NCBI GenBank assembly: GCA_031397815.1
Contig: JANNMJ010000204.1
Coordinates: 1 to 31,866 of the forward strand
Length of the DNA stretch: 31,866 nucleotides
Reading direction: 5' to 3'
Source of the DNA: JANNMJ01 sp031397815
Lineage (GTDB): Bacteria; Bacteroidota; Bacteroidia; Cytophagales; Hymenobacteraceae
Made by a program: the position numbers and the translations under genes. Under the pieces are notes generated by a model. That model was not told where the DNA came from. It worked only from the letters and a program-made list of their open reading frames with translations, and did not search any database. Shown in pieces: positions 26,538-31,866 of this stretch. The first letter of the stretch is position 1. Every line of letters starts with the position of its first letter.

Positions 26538-27029
26538 ATGAAAGCCCGGGAACTACAAGACCTCATCGACTTCATCGCGAAGTCGGGCCTTAATAAGGTC
26601 AACATCGAAACGGAAGAGTTCAAGCTCTCGATTCAGCGTGAGCCGAATCAGAAAGTGAAAATGGTATCGGCTGGCGATAGCAGCTCGCACGTGCACCACG
26701 CGCCGGCTTTGGCGCCAGTGGCCGCTCCGGTAGCTGCCCCCGTGGCCGCAGCAGCTCCAGCCGCCCCGGCTGCGCCTGCTGCCCCAAAAGGCACGCCCCT
26801 CAAAGCGCCGATGATCGGTACGTTCTACCGCTCCGGCGGGCCGGATCAGCCGCCATTCGCGAGCGTGGGCGATGTGGTCGAGAAAGGCCAGATCGTGTGC
26901 ATCATCGAGGCGATGAAGCTATTCAACGAGATCGAAGCCGAGCATTCCGGCCGAATCGTGCAGGTGATGGTCGAGAACGCGTCGCCGGTTGAGTTCGACC
27001 AGCCGCTGTTTATGATCGAGCCGGCCTAG
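26538..27029 (+). CDS. accB: Biotin carboxyl carrier protein of acetyl-CoA carboxylase
   Basis: BCCP, 163 residues from ATG 26538. An N-terminal helix (MKARELQDLIDFIAKSGLNK) and EFKLSIQRE form the biotin-carboxylase-binding part; an Ala/Pro linker (about 55-84) follows; the biotinyl domain carries EAMKLFNEIEAE with K127 as the biotin site. An alternative ATG at 26457 would overlap efp by 20 bp and add 27 residues rich in Ser, Thr, Pro and Lys. The shorter form matches known AccB N-termini, but the longer one cannot be excluded. It is separated from its partner accC by an unusual inverted-repeat element. Confidence 0.95.
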   Translation: MKARELQDLIDFIAKSGLNKVNIETEEFKLSIQREPNQKVKMVSAGDSSSHVHHAPALAPVAAPVAAPVAAAAPAAPAAPAAPKGTPLKAPMIGTFYRSGGPDQPPFASVGDVVEKGQIVCIIEAMKLFNEIEAEHSGRIVQVMVENASPVEFDQPLFMIEPA

Positions 27030-27032
27030 TTT

Positions 27033-27241
27033 TTAATTAGTAATTAAGAATTAATAATTAAGAATTGGGGTACGGCGGTTAGGGGTTAGAGGATAAGACG
27101 GTTTTGAGCGGGTCGTGATTGCATCAGCGATTACGACGGCTAATTCAACTGACCTGATTTGACCACACCTGACCAACGCCAACTCACCACCCAATTCGCG
27201 ATTTACAAATTCTTAATTATTAATTGTTAATTATTAATTAA
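27033..27241. repeat. MITE-like element with 34-bp inverted repeats between accB and accC
   Basis: The very AT-rich arms 27033-27066 and 27208-27241 are inverted copies matching at 32 of 34 positions. They flank a 141-bp core of ordinary composition with no ORF. Each arm itself contains near-repeats of the type AATTAATAATTAAGAATT. The left arm begins 4 bp after the accB stop and the right arm ends 10 bp before the accC start. The structure fits a miniature inverted-repeat element, or a large RNA stem-loop in an accBC transcript. No clear target-site duplication could be defined in the AT-rich ends. Confidence 0.7.
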
Positions 27242-27251
27242 CCACCCAGCT

Positions 27252-28595
27252 GTGTTCAAGAAAATTCTCATCGCTAACCGAGGCGAAATCGCGTTGCGTG
27301 TCATCCGGACCTGCAAAGAGATGGGTATCAAGACGGTGGCCGTTTATTCGACGGCCGACCGCGATTCCCTGCACGTGCGGTTCGCTGACGAAGCCGTGTG
27401 CATCGGCCCGCCGCCGTCGTCGCAGAGCTACCTGAATATGGCGGCGCTGATCTCGGCAGCAGAGATTACGGCCGCCGACGCCATTCACCCCGGTTATGGG
27501 TTCCTGAGCGAGAATGCCGAATTCTCACGCATCTGCCGCGAATACGGAATCAAGTTCATCGGGGCGTCGCCGGAGATGATCAACCAGATGGGCGACAAGG
27601 CGAGCGCGAAGGACACGATGAAGAAGGCCGGCGTGCCGACGATTCCGGGGTCCGACGGGCTGCTCGAATCGGTGGAGGAAGGCATCGCGATTGCCGCGGA
27701 GATGGGCTACCCCGTCATCCTGAAGGCCACTGCGGGTGGTGGGGGACGTGGAATGCGCGTCATCAAAGCAGAAGACGAGTTCCAGAAGGCTTGGACGGAT
27801 GCGCGCACCGAATCGGCGGCGGCGTTTGGGAACGATGGGATGTATCTGGAGAAGTTCGTGGAGGAGCCGCGCCACATCGAGATTCAGATCGTCGGCGACC
27901 AGCACGGGCACGTTTGCCATTTGTCGGAGCGCGATTGCTCGATTCAGCGGCGGCACCAGAAGCTCGTGGAGGAGGCGCCTTCGCCGTTCATGACGCCGCG
28001 CCTGCGCGAGGAAATGGGCAATGCGGCTGTGAAAGGCGCTGCGGCCATCGGTTACGAGGGCGTCGGGACGATTGAATTCCTCGTCGACAAGCACCGCAAC
28101 TTCTATTTCATGGAGATGAACACCCGCATTCAGGTCGAGCACCCGGTGACGGAGGAAGTCATTTCCTATGACCTGATTAAAGAGCAGATCAAGGTGGCGG
28201 CGGGGATTCCGATTTCGGGCCTCAACTACTACCCGCAGCTCGTGGCGATGGAGTGCCGGATCAACGCCGAAGACCCGGCGAACAACTTCCGCCCTTCCCC
28301 CGGTAAGATCACGAACCTGCACGTGCCGGGTGGTCACGGCGTCCGCGTCGATTCGCACGTGTACGCGGGCTACACCATCCCACCGAACTACGACTCGATG
28401 ATCGCGAAGCTCATCTGCGTCGCGCAGACCCGCGAGGAAGTCATCAACACGATGCGTCGGGCGCTGTCAGAATTCGTGGTGGAGGGCGTGAAGACGACAA
28501 TTCCCTTCCACCTGAAGCTGATGGATGACAAGAAATTCAACGAGGGGGATTTTACGACGAAGTATCTGGAGGGGTTTGATTTTAGTGGGTTGTAG
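27252..28595 (+). CDS. accC: Biotin carboxylase subunit of acetyl-CoA carboxylase
   Basis: AccC, 447 residues; carboxylates the biotin on AccB with ATP and bicarbonate. It starts with GTG at 27252 (MFKKILIANRGEIALRVIRT). The ATP-grasp core has the glycine loop ATAGGGGRGMR, EKFVEEPRHIEIQI, ERDCSIQRRHQKLVEEAPSP, and the active-site EMNTRIQVEHPVTE with the catalytic arginine. Length and motifs are normal. The A/T-rich arm of the inverted-repeat element forms its upstream region. An intrinsic terminator follows. AccA/AccD are not in the window. Confidence 0.98.
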   Translation: MFKKILIANRGEIALRVIRTCKEMGIKTVAVYSTADRDSLHVRFADEAVCIGPPPSSQSYLNMAALISAAEITAADAIHPGYGFLSENAEFSRICREYGIKFIGASPEMINQMGDKASAKDTMKKAGVPTIPGSDGLLESVEEGIAIAAEMGYPVILKATAGGGGRGMRVIKAEDEFQKAWTDARTESAAAFGNDGMYLEKFVEEPRHIEIQIVGDQHGHVCHLSERDCSIQRRHQKLVEEAPSPFMTPRLREEMGNAAVKGAAAIGYEGVGTIEFLVDKHRNFYFMEMNTRIQVEHPVTEEVISYDLIKEQIKVAAGIPISGLNYYPQLVAMECRINAEDPANNFRPSPGKITNLHVPGGHGVRVDSHVYAGYTIPPNYDSMIAKLICVAQTREEVINTMRRALSEFVVEGVKTTIPFHLKLMDDKKFNEGDFTTKYLEGFDFSGL

Positions 28596-28613
28596 GATAA
28601 TAAGCAAGAATAA

Positions 28614-28645
28614 AAAAAAGCCCGGCTATTTGGTCGGGTTTTTTT
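28614..28645 (+). terminator. Intrinsic terminator after accC
   Basis: AAAAAAGCCCG pairs with CGGGTTTTTTT (one G·T pair) over a 10-nt loop, followed by ATTTTA. It starts 19 bases past the accC stop and closes the lipid cluster. Confidence 0.85.
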
Positions 28646-28737
28646 ATTTTATAGAGGTTGGATATAGCCGCCGCTCCTACCGAACCAGTAGGACTAGGTA
28701 AAACGTTATCTTAGCAGCACCAAGGCTGTTTTTCGCT

Positions 28738-29058
28738 ATGCAATCGCTACGTCCTTCGTTTCCAGTTAGTACGCCTGCCCCTGATTCGGCCCCTTTGGTA
28801 GTGTCCAAGGCGCAGGTGGGTGAGTGGCTGTTGTTGGAAGAGCTTGATAAAGAACGCCGGTATCAGGAGCAGCTGGTGGGGTGGCAGGCGCGTTATCAAA
28901 TGTCGTTTGAGGCTTTTGAGCAGCGCGTGACGACGGCAACGACCGAGGTTTTCGGCGAGTGGGATGATTACATCGACTGGCAGGCTACCCGCGACTTACA
29001 CGCGGCCCTTCTCAAGCGCATCGCAGATATCCGCCGTAGCCATTTTCAGATTGCTTGA
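28738..29058 (+). CDS. Small acidic helical protein, possible antitoxin-like
   Basis: 106-residue protein of unknown function. The N-terminal 25 residues are Pro/Ser-rich (PSFPVSTPAPDSAP). The rest is predicted helical and charged (WLLLEELDKERRYQEQL, ARYQMSFEAFEQRV, VFGEWDDYIDWQATRDLHA). The order of a helix, YxMSFExFExR and a Trp/acid-rich helix resembles small proteins next to TumE/DUF6516-type toxins, from memory only. No toxin gene is adjacent: the next genes are a lipoprotein and a DUF3109 gene. A weak -7-like TATCTTAG is at 28707-28714. It sits alone between terminators. It may be a solitary antitoxin or unrelated. Confidence 0.55.
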   Translation: MQSLRPSFPVSTPAPDSAPLVVSKAQVGEWLLLEELDKERRYQEQLVGWQARYQMSFEAFEQRVTTATTEVFGEWDDYIDWQATRDLHAALLKRIADIRRSHFQIA

Positions 29059-29069
29059 GGGGCTGCCGT

Positions 29070-29142
29070 TTGACCTGACGCAAACCGCCGGGTGCAGGTC
29101 AAGAGACCCGCGAATAGCCCGCACGGGGCTGGAGCCCCGCGC
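29070..29142. repeat. REP-like hairpins after the small gene
   Basis: TTGACCTG (29070-29077) pairs with 29095-29102. Next, GGGGCT/AGCCCC (29125-29138) extends to 29121-29142 with one mismatch. They fill the 146-bp gap after 28738-29058 with no T-run. The GGGGCTGGAGCCCC type of palindrome is common in intergenic repeats of many bacteria. Confidence 0.4.
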
Positions 29143-29175
29143 GAAGCCTTTCGTTTCGGCAAAACAAGTAACTTT

Positions 29176-29204
29176 AAAGCCCGCCCAAATGGACGGGCTT
29201 TTTT
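29176..29204 (+). terminator. Intrinsic terminator abutting the lipoprotein start
   Basis: AAAGCCCGCCC (29176-29186) pairs with 29191-29201 with one mismatch over AAAT; a run of six T ends at 29204. The next base begins the ATG of the lipoprotein gene. Confidence 0.75.
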
Positions 29205-29597
29205 ATGTATTCACGCAAAATCTGCCTCGTGTTCATGTCCCTTGTCGGCTTAGGATTGCTTTCATCGTGCGAAGGCATACTGTATTGCTCCGGCAAAGTC
29301 TATTCTGCTCCAAGCCGTCAGCCGTTGCGCGGCGCACGAGTCGAGTTATTGTGCGAAGGCCATCAGTATTATCTCTCAAACGTTGCTTCTTCTGACTCAA
29401 CCGGTAGCTTTCATCTATTTGAGATGGTTGCTGCACCGTTTGGGGTGCCTAGCAGCGGAGTACTCATTTGTTACCCGGGATACAACCCGCTATTGATTCC
29501 TGACATAGACAAGTATCGCAAACGGCGAAAATTAACGGCGAATGAAGACGATATTTTCTATTTGACTCCGGACACTACGAAATCATTGGCCCGGTAA
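29205..29597 (+). CDS. Small lipoprotein with carboxypeptidase-regulatory-like fold
   Basis: 130-residue predicted lipoprotein. The signal peptide MYSRKICLVFMSLVGLGLLSSC ends at lipobox Cys22. The mature part looks like one β-sandwich of the CarboxypepD-regulatory type: CSGKVYSAPSRQPLRGARVELLC, then SSDSTGSFHL and a hydrophobic strand GVLICYPGYNPLLIP, followed by a basic stretch KYRKRRKLT. Its ATG touches the T-run of a terminator. A later ATG at 29235 would lack the basic start of a signal peptide, so the first is preferred. It converges on the DUF3109 gene with a 12-bp gap. Function is unknown; probably cell-envelope attached. Its composition is less GC-rich than its neighbours. Confidence 0.65.
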   Translation: MYSRKICLVFMSLVGLGLLSSCEGILYCSGKVYSAPSRQPLRGARVELLCEGHQYYLSNVASSDSTGSFHLFEMVAAPFGVPSSGVLICYPGYNPLLIPDIDKYRKRRKLTANEDDIFYLTPDTTKSLAR

Positions 29598-29609
29598 TCA
29601 ACCGCCGCC

Positions 29610-30170
29610 CTACCCCTCAATCTCCTTCACAAGCTCACCGTACCAGTCGGCGCCGTACTTGCGGGTTAGGGGTTCTTGGAGGAAGCGGTAGACGGGGACG
29701 CCGAGGGCTTTGCCGTTGGTGCAGGCGGGGGCGCAGATGTCCCAGCGGTCGTAGTTGAGGGCTTCGAAGCCGTCGTATTTCGTGATGCGGATGGGGTAGA
29801 GGTGGCAGCTGATGGGCTTGATGTACTCGACGGCGCCCGCGCGGTAGGCTTGCTCGATGCCGCATTTGAGGATGCCAAGCTCGTCGTAGAGGGCGTAGGC
29901 GCACTCGCGGCCGTTGATGGTGGGGGTGGCGAGGGTGCCGTCGGACTCGACGACGTGGGTGCCGCTGCGCTCGATTTCGGCGCGGCCTTCGGGGGTCAGG
30001 AACGGGGCTACTTGCTCGTAGATGCGCGCTAGGATAGGCAGCTCGTCGGCTTCGAGGGGAGCGCCTTGGTCGCCTTCCACGCAGCAGGCGCCTTTGCAGC
30101 GGGTGAGGTTGCAGACGAACTGGTTATCGCGGATGTCGTCGGAGATAACGGTGTGCTGGAGGATAATCAT
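29610..30170 (-). CDS. DUF3109 cysteine-rich protein
   Basis: 186-residue DUF3109 protein. ATG 30170 (MIILQHTVISDDIRDNQF) is the family start; an ORF extending 117 residues upstream covers the intergenic repeat region and is rejected. Nine cysteines are present: C20, C25, C29, C30 (FVCNLTRCKGACC), C90, C103, C122 and C146/C150 (WDICAPAC). The spacing suggests an Fe-S cluster or zinc site, as in the related YkgJ group. The biochemical role is unknown. It is divergent from hemF across a 424-bp gap. The DNA is very GC-rich. Confidence 0.88.
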   Translation of the reverse strand: MIILQHTVISDDIRDNQFVCNLTRCKGACCVEGDQGAPLEADELPILARIYEQVAPFLTPEGRAEIERSGTHVVESDGTLATPTINGRECAYALYDELGILKCGIEQAYRAGAVEYIKPISCHLYPIRITKYDGFEALNYDRWDICAPACTNGKALGVPVYRFLQEPLTRKYGADWYGELVKEIEG

Positions 30171-30392
30171 GGGCGATGGGGCGCGGCGGCGGTGGAGTAG
30201 CGAAGGAGCGGCGGGTGCGCGCCGTAAAGGTACGGCCGACGGAAACCGGGGGCGAACGCGGTTCGTTCGAGGGTGGCCGTTGGTGGGGGTGCTCTCCCCT
30301 GTCTTCTCTCCTGAGAAAAACGCTCGGTGAAGCTCGAAATAGGGATGCGCGGATTTGGCTGAACGTGAGCGGGTTTCCGCTGACTGCCGTTC

Positions 30393-30519
30393 GTGGAACA
30401 CGCGTGGAACACTTGGCGCTCGATGGCGAAAAGGACGTTCTGGCAGCGGAATCGAACTTGTTCCACGTCGGTTCCACAGAAATATGGACTGTTGACGTTT
30501 CGTGGAACTTGCGTGGAAC
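30393..30519. repeat. Six GTGGAAC sites in three 11-bp-phased pairs
   Basis: Pair 1 is at 30393-30399 and 30404-30410. Pair 2 is on the minus strand at 30460-30466 and 30471-30477. Pair 3 is at 30502-30508 and 30513-30519. Within every pair the start-to-start distance is exactly 11 bp, one helical turn, and the 4-bp spacer differs (ACGC, CGAC, TTGC) except for a C at its end. The half-site resembles half of a ParB parS site (TGTTCCACG), but here it is repeated directly rather than inverted. Confidence 0.75.
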
Positions 30520-30578
30520 AATCAAGAGATGGGTCAAAAAAGCTGAGCCATATCATTTTTCACCCCCCGGTCGGCGGG

Positions 30579-30586
30579 TACTTTTG
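30579..30586 (+). promoter_or_regulatory. -7 element of the hemF promoter
   Basis: TACTTTTG fits TAnnTTTG exactly; a T-rich stretch near 30556-30560 is the only -33 candidate. The implied start near 30593 is only 2 nt before the ATG at 30595, so the mRNA would be nearly leaderless. Confidence 0.5.
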
Positions 30587-30594
30587 CCCTTACT

Positions 30595-31545
30595 ATGTCG
30601 CACTTATCACACGTCCCGGCGCTGCCGACGACTTTCTCCCGCGAGGCTATTGCTACTTGGATGCGGGCTTTTCAGGCGCAGCTCTGCGCTGATTTGGAGG
30701 CGCTTGACGGCGCCGCCACCTTCCGGCACGACCACTGGGAGCGCCCCGAAGGCGGCGGCGGGCAGACGAACGTCATCGGGAACGGGGAGGTGCTGGAGAA
30801 GGGCGGCGTGGCGTTTTCGGCGGTGTGGGGGGAGCTGAGTCCGGCGGCGGCGAAGGCGCTGGAGCTGCCCGCGCGCGATTTCTTCGCGACCGGCGTGTCG
30901 GTGGTGCTGCACCCGCGCTCGCCGTGGGTGCCGATTACGCACATGAACGTCCGCTATTTCGAGGCCGACGGCGGACGGCGCGCGTGGTTCGGCGGCGGCG
31001 CCGACCTGACGCCGATTTACGTCGATGAAGCCGAAGCCCTCGCGTATCACGCGTTTCTGGAACGCGTGGTGGAAGGCGTCCGGCCGGGCGAGTACGACCG
31101 CCTGAAACGCTGGGCCGACACGTATTTCACCATCCCCCACCGGAAGGAAACGCGCGGCATCGGCGGCATTTTCGCCGACCGCCTCGGCGCCGACGCCACC
31201 GAGCGCGCCGACGTGCAAGCGTGGTTTCCGCTGATTCAGGGTATTGCGGGCGCCTTTTTCCCCGCGTGGGCTGCTATTGCCCGCGACAACCGCGCACGCC
31301 CCTACGGCGAGCGCGAGCTGGCGTGGCAACGGCTCCGGCGCGGCCGTTACGCCGAGTTCAACCTCGCGATTGACCGGGGCACCAAGTTCGGCCTCGAAAC
31401 CGGCGGCCGGACGGAGAGCATCCTGATGAGCCTGCCGCCGATGGCGAGCTGGGAGTATGATTATCAGCCCGAACCGGGTTCTAAAGAGGCGTTTACGCTG
31501 GCGTATTTGAGTACGCAGGGAGTGGTGGCGGGTGCGGGGGTTTAG
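30595..31545 (+). CDS. hemF: Oxygen-dependent coproporphyrinogen III oxidase
   Basis: HemF, 316 residues; uses O2 to decarboxylate coproporphyrinogen III to protoporphyrinogen IX in aerobic heme synthesis. Conserved blocks are THMNVRYFEADGG, WFGGGADLTPIYV, PHRKETRGIGGIFADRL, QRLRRGRYAEFNLAIDRGT and GGRTESILMSLPP. TPIY replaces the more common TPYY. The start ATG at 30595 follows a -7 element by 8 bp. It implies an aerobic or microaerobic host. Six GTGGAAC repeats lie upstream and could be its control region. Very GC-rich third positions, like the DUF3109 gene. Confidence 0.96.
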   Translation: MSHLSHVPALPTTFSREAIATWMRAFQAQLCADLEALDGAATFRHDHWERPEGGGGQTNVIGNGEVLEKGGVAFSAVWGELSPAAAKALELPARDFFATGVSVVLHPRSPWVPITHMNVRYFEADGGRRAWFGGGADLTPIYVDEAEALAYHAFLERVVEGVRPGEYDRLKRWADTYFTIPHRKETRGIGGIFADRLGADATERADVQAWFPLIQGIAGAFFPAWAAIARDNRARPYGERELAWQRLRRGRYAEFNLAIDRGTKFGLETGGRTESILMSLPPMASWEYDYQPEPGSKEAFTLAYLSTQGVVAGAGV

Positions 31546-31566
31546 GGCGAATAGGTAAAGCAGATT

Positions 31567-31587
31567 CCCCGCCCCGGAGGGGAGGGG
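31567..31587. repeat. CCCC/GGGG palindrome after hemF
   Basis: CCCCGCCCC (31567-31575) pairs with 31579-31587 over GGA, with one mismatch, 21 bases past the hemF stop. No T-run follows. It has the look of a dispersed intergenic palindrome and lies at the point where the DNA style changes. Confidence 0.5.
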
Positions 31588-31595
31588 TGCTCGCC

Positions 31596-31866
31596 ATGGA
31601 TGACCTCATCGCAAGCACAGGGGTGGCCTATCGGGCGCTCGCGAACCCGTCGTTCATGGACAACCTGCTTCGTCAGGTGGGGTCGATCCGCAACCACGGC
31701 GTCTTCACCGACACCGTCGCCGCCCACCGCAAGGCACCCACAGCCGCCACTCGCGACATCGCCGCGACCGCCGCCCGCCTGCTTCAGAACCGCACGTGGA
31801 CAGGTGTAGGGAGCGTTCCGGTGCTCGGGCCCGAGGACCTCACCCCCCTCGACATGGCACGCATCA
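31596..31866 (+). CDS. Unrecognised ORF, truncated by window edge
   Basis: An open frame from ATG 31596 runs off the right edge (90 codons, beginning MDDLIASTGVAYRALANPSF). An in-frame GTG at 31587 is another possible start. I do not recognise the family. The visible part is mostly helical, with Ala/Thr/Arg-rich stretches (APTAATRDIAATAARLLQN) and a VGSVPVLGPEDLTPLD segment. About 75 of 90 third positions are G or C, and the CTC/GTC/GCC/ACC-heavy codon choice looks actinobacterial rather than like most of the window. It could be a transferred gene, contig-end chimerism, or a native gene. Confidence 0.45.
   Translation, partial: MDDLIASTGVAYRALANPSFMDNLLRQVGSIRNHGVFTDTVAAHRKAPTAATRDIAATAARLLQNRTWTGVGSVPVLGPEDLTPLDMARI

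Larger units (their letters stand above)
30171..30594. other. 424-bp divergent intergenic region upstream of hemF and DUF3109
   Basis: Overlapping ORFs on both strands here have no recognisable protein features and are taken as chance. The right half holds three pairs of GTGGAAC sites (30393-30519) and the hemF -7 element (30579-30586). The left half is GC-rich without visible repeats. Confidence 0.6.

Noticed and set aside
27033..27241. CRISPR array
   Set aside because: Only two inverted arms, no regular direct repeats with unique spacers.
30393..30519. A true parS chromosome-partition site
   Set aside because: parS needs inverted half-sites joined at the centre; here the half-sites are direct and spaced by 4 bp, so only a resemblance is claimed.
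30171..30594. Overlapping ORFs upstream of hemF on both strands
   Set aside because: No protein-like features; phrases such as CSTSVP and VEHAWN come from the GTGGAAC repeats.

Overview
The window looks like a chromosomal segment of a fairly GC-rich Bacteroidota, probably Cytophagales-like. Several things point there: a conserved block DUF177–rpmF–plsX–fabH–efp–accB–accC; a type IX secretion (T9SS) substrate with a PorV-like protein; a SusC-like N-terminal domain on the TonB-dependent receptor; a zinc-ligand-free L32; and repeated promoter elements of the Bacteroidota type (TTG about 20 bp before TAnnTTTG). The genus is not resolved from sequence alone.

Layout. 1-1241: a tyrosine recombinase, cut by the left edge, reading away from a tRNA-Asp gene (1440-1513); this is probably the end of an integrated element lying further left. 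1710-2354: a thioredoxin-fold lipoprotein without its redox cysteines, divergent from dnaE (2521-6183), followed by trxA. Convergent to trxA is a minus-strand group greA–HIT–ThuA lipoprotein (8550 down to 6818). 17978 down to 8724: a three-gene minus-strand set of TonB-dependent receptor, 1445-residue T9SS-type secreted protein and PorV-family barrel, ended by a clear terminator. 19841 down to 18082: rsmA and a 2-hydroxyacid dehydrogenase, overlapping as TGATG. Divergent from these, plus-strand genes run pepA-type leucyl aminopeptidase, pdxA, DUF177, rpmF, plsX, fabH, efp, accB and accC. These join B6 synthesis, ribosome assembly/translation, and initiation of phospholipid and fatty-acid synthesis. 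28738-29597: two small poorly known genes among hairpins. 29610-30170: a cysteine-rich DUF3109 protein, divergent from hemF (30595-31545) across a 424-bp gap with a notable repeat cluster. The last 271 bases hold an unrecognised truncated ORF of different style.

The best candidates for something undescribed are: (1) the receptor/T9SS-substrate/PorV operon, which looks like a dedicated cell-surface uptake or display module; (2) six GTGGAAC sites in three 11-bp-phased pairs upstream of hemF; (3) a MITE-like 34-bp inverted repeat element sitting exactly between accB and accC; and (4) hairpins placed just after the predicted transcription starts in the lipid-synthesis cluster. All functional statements are from reading translations and motifs; no database search was possible.
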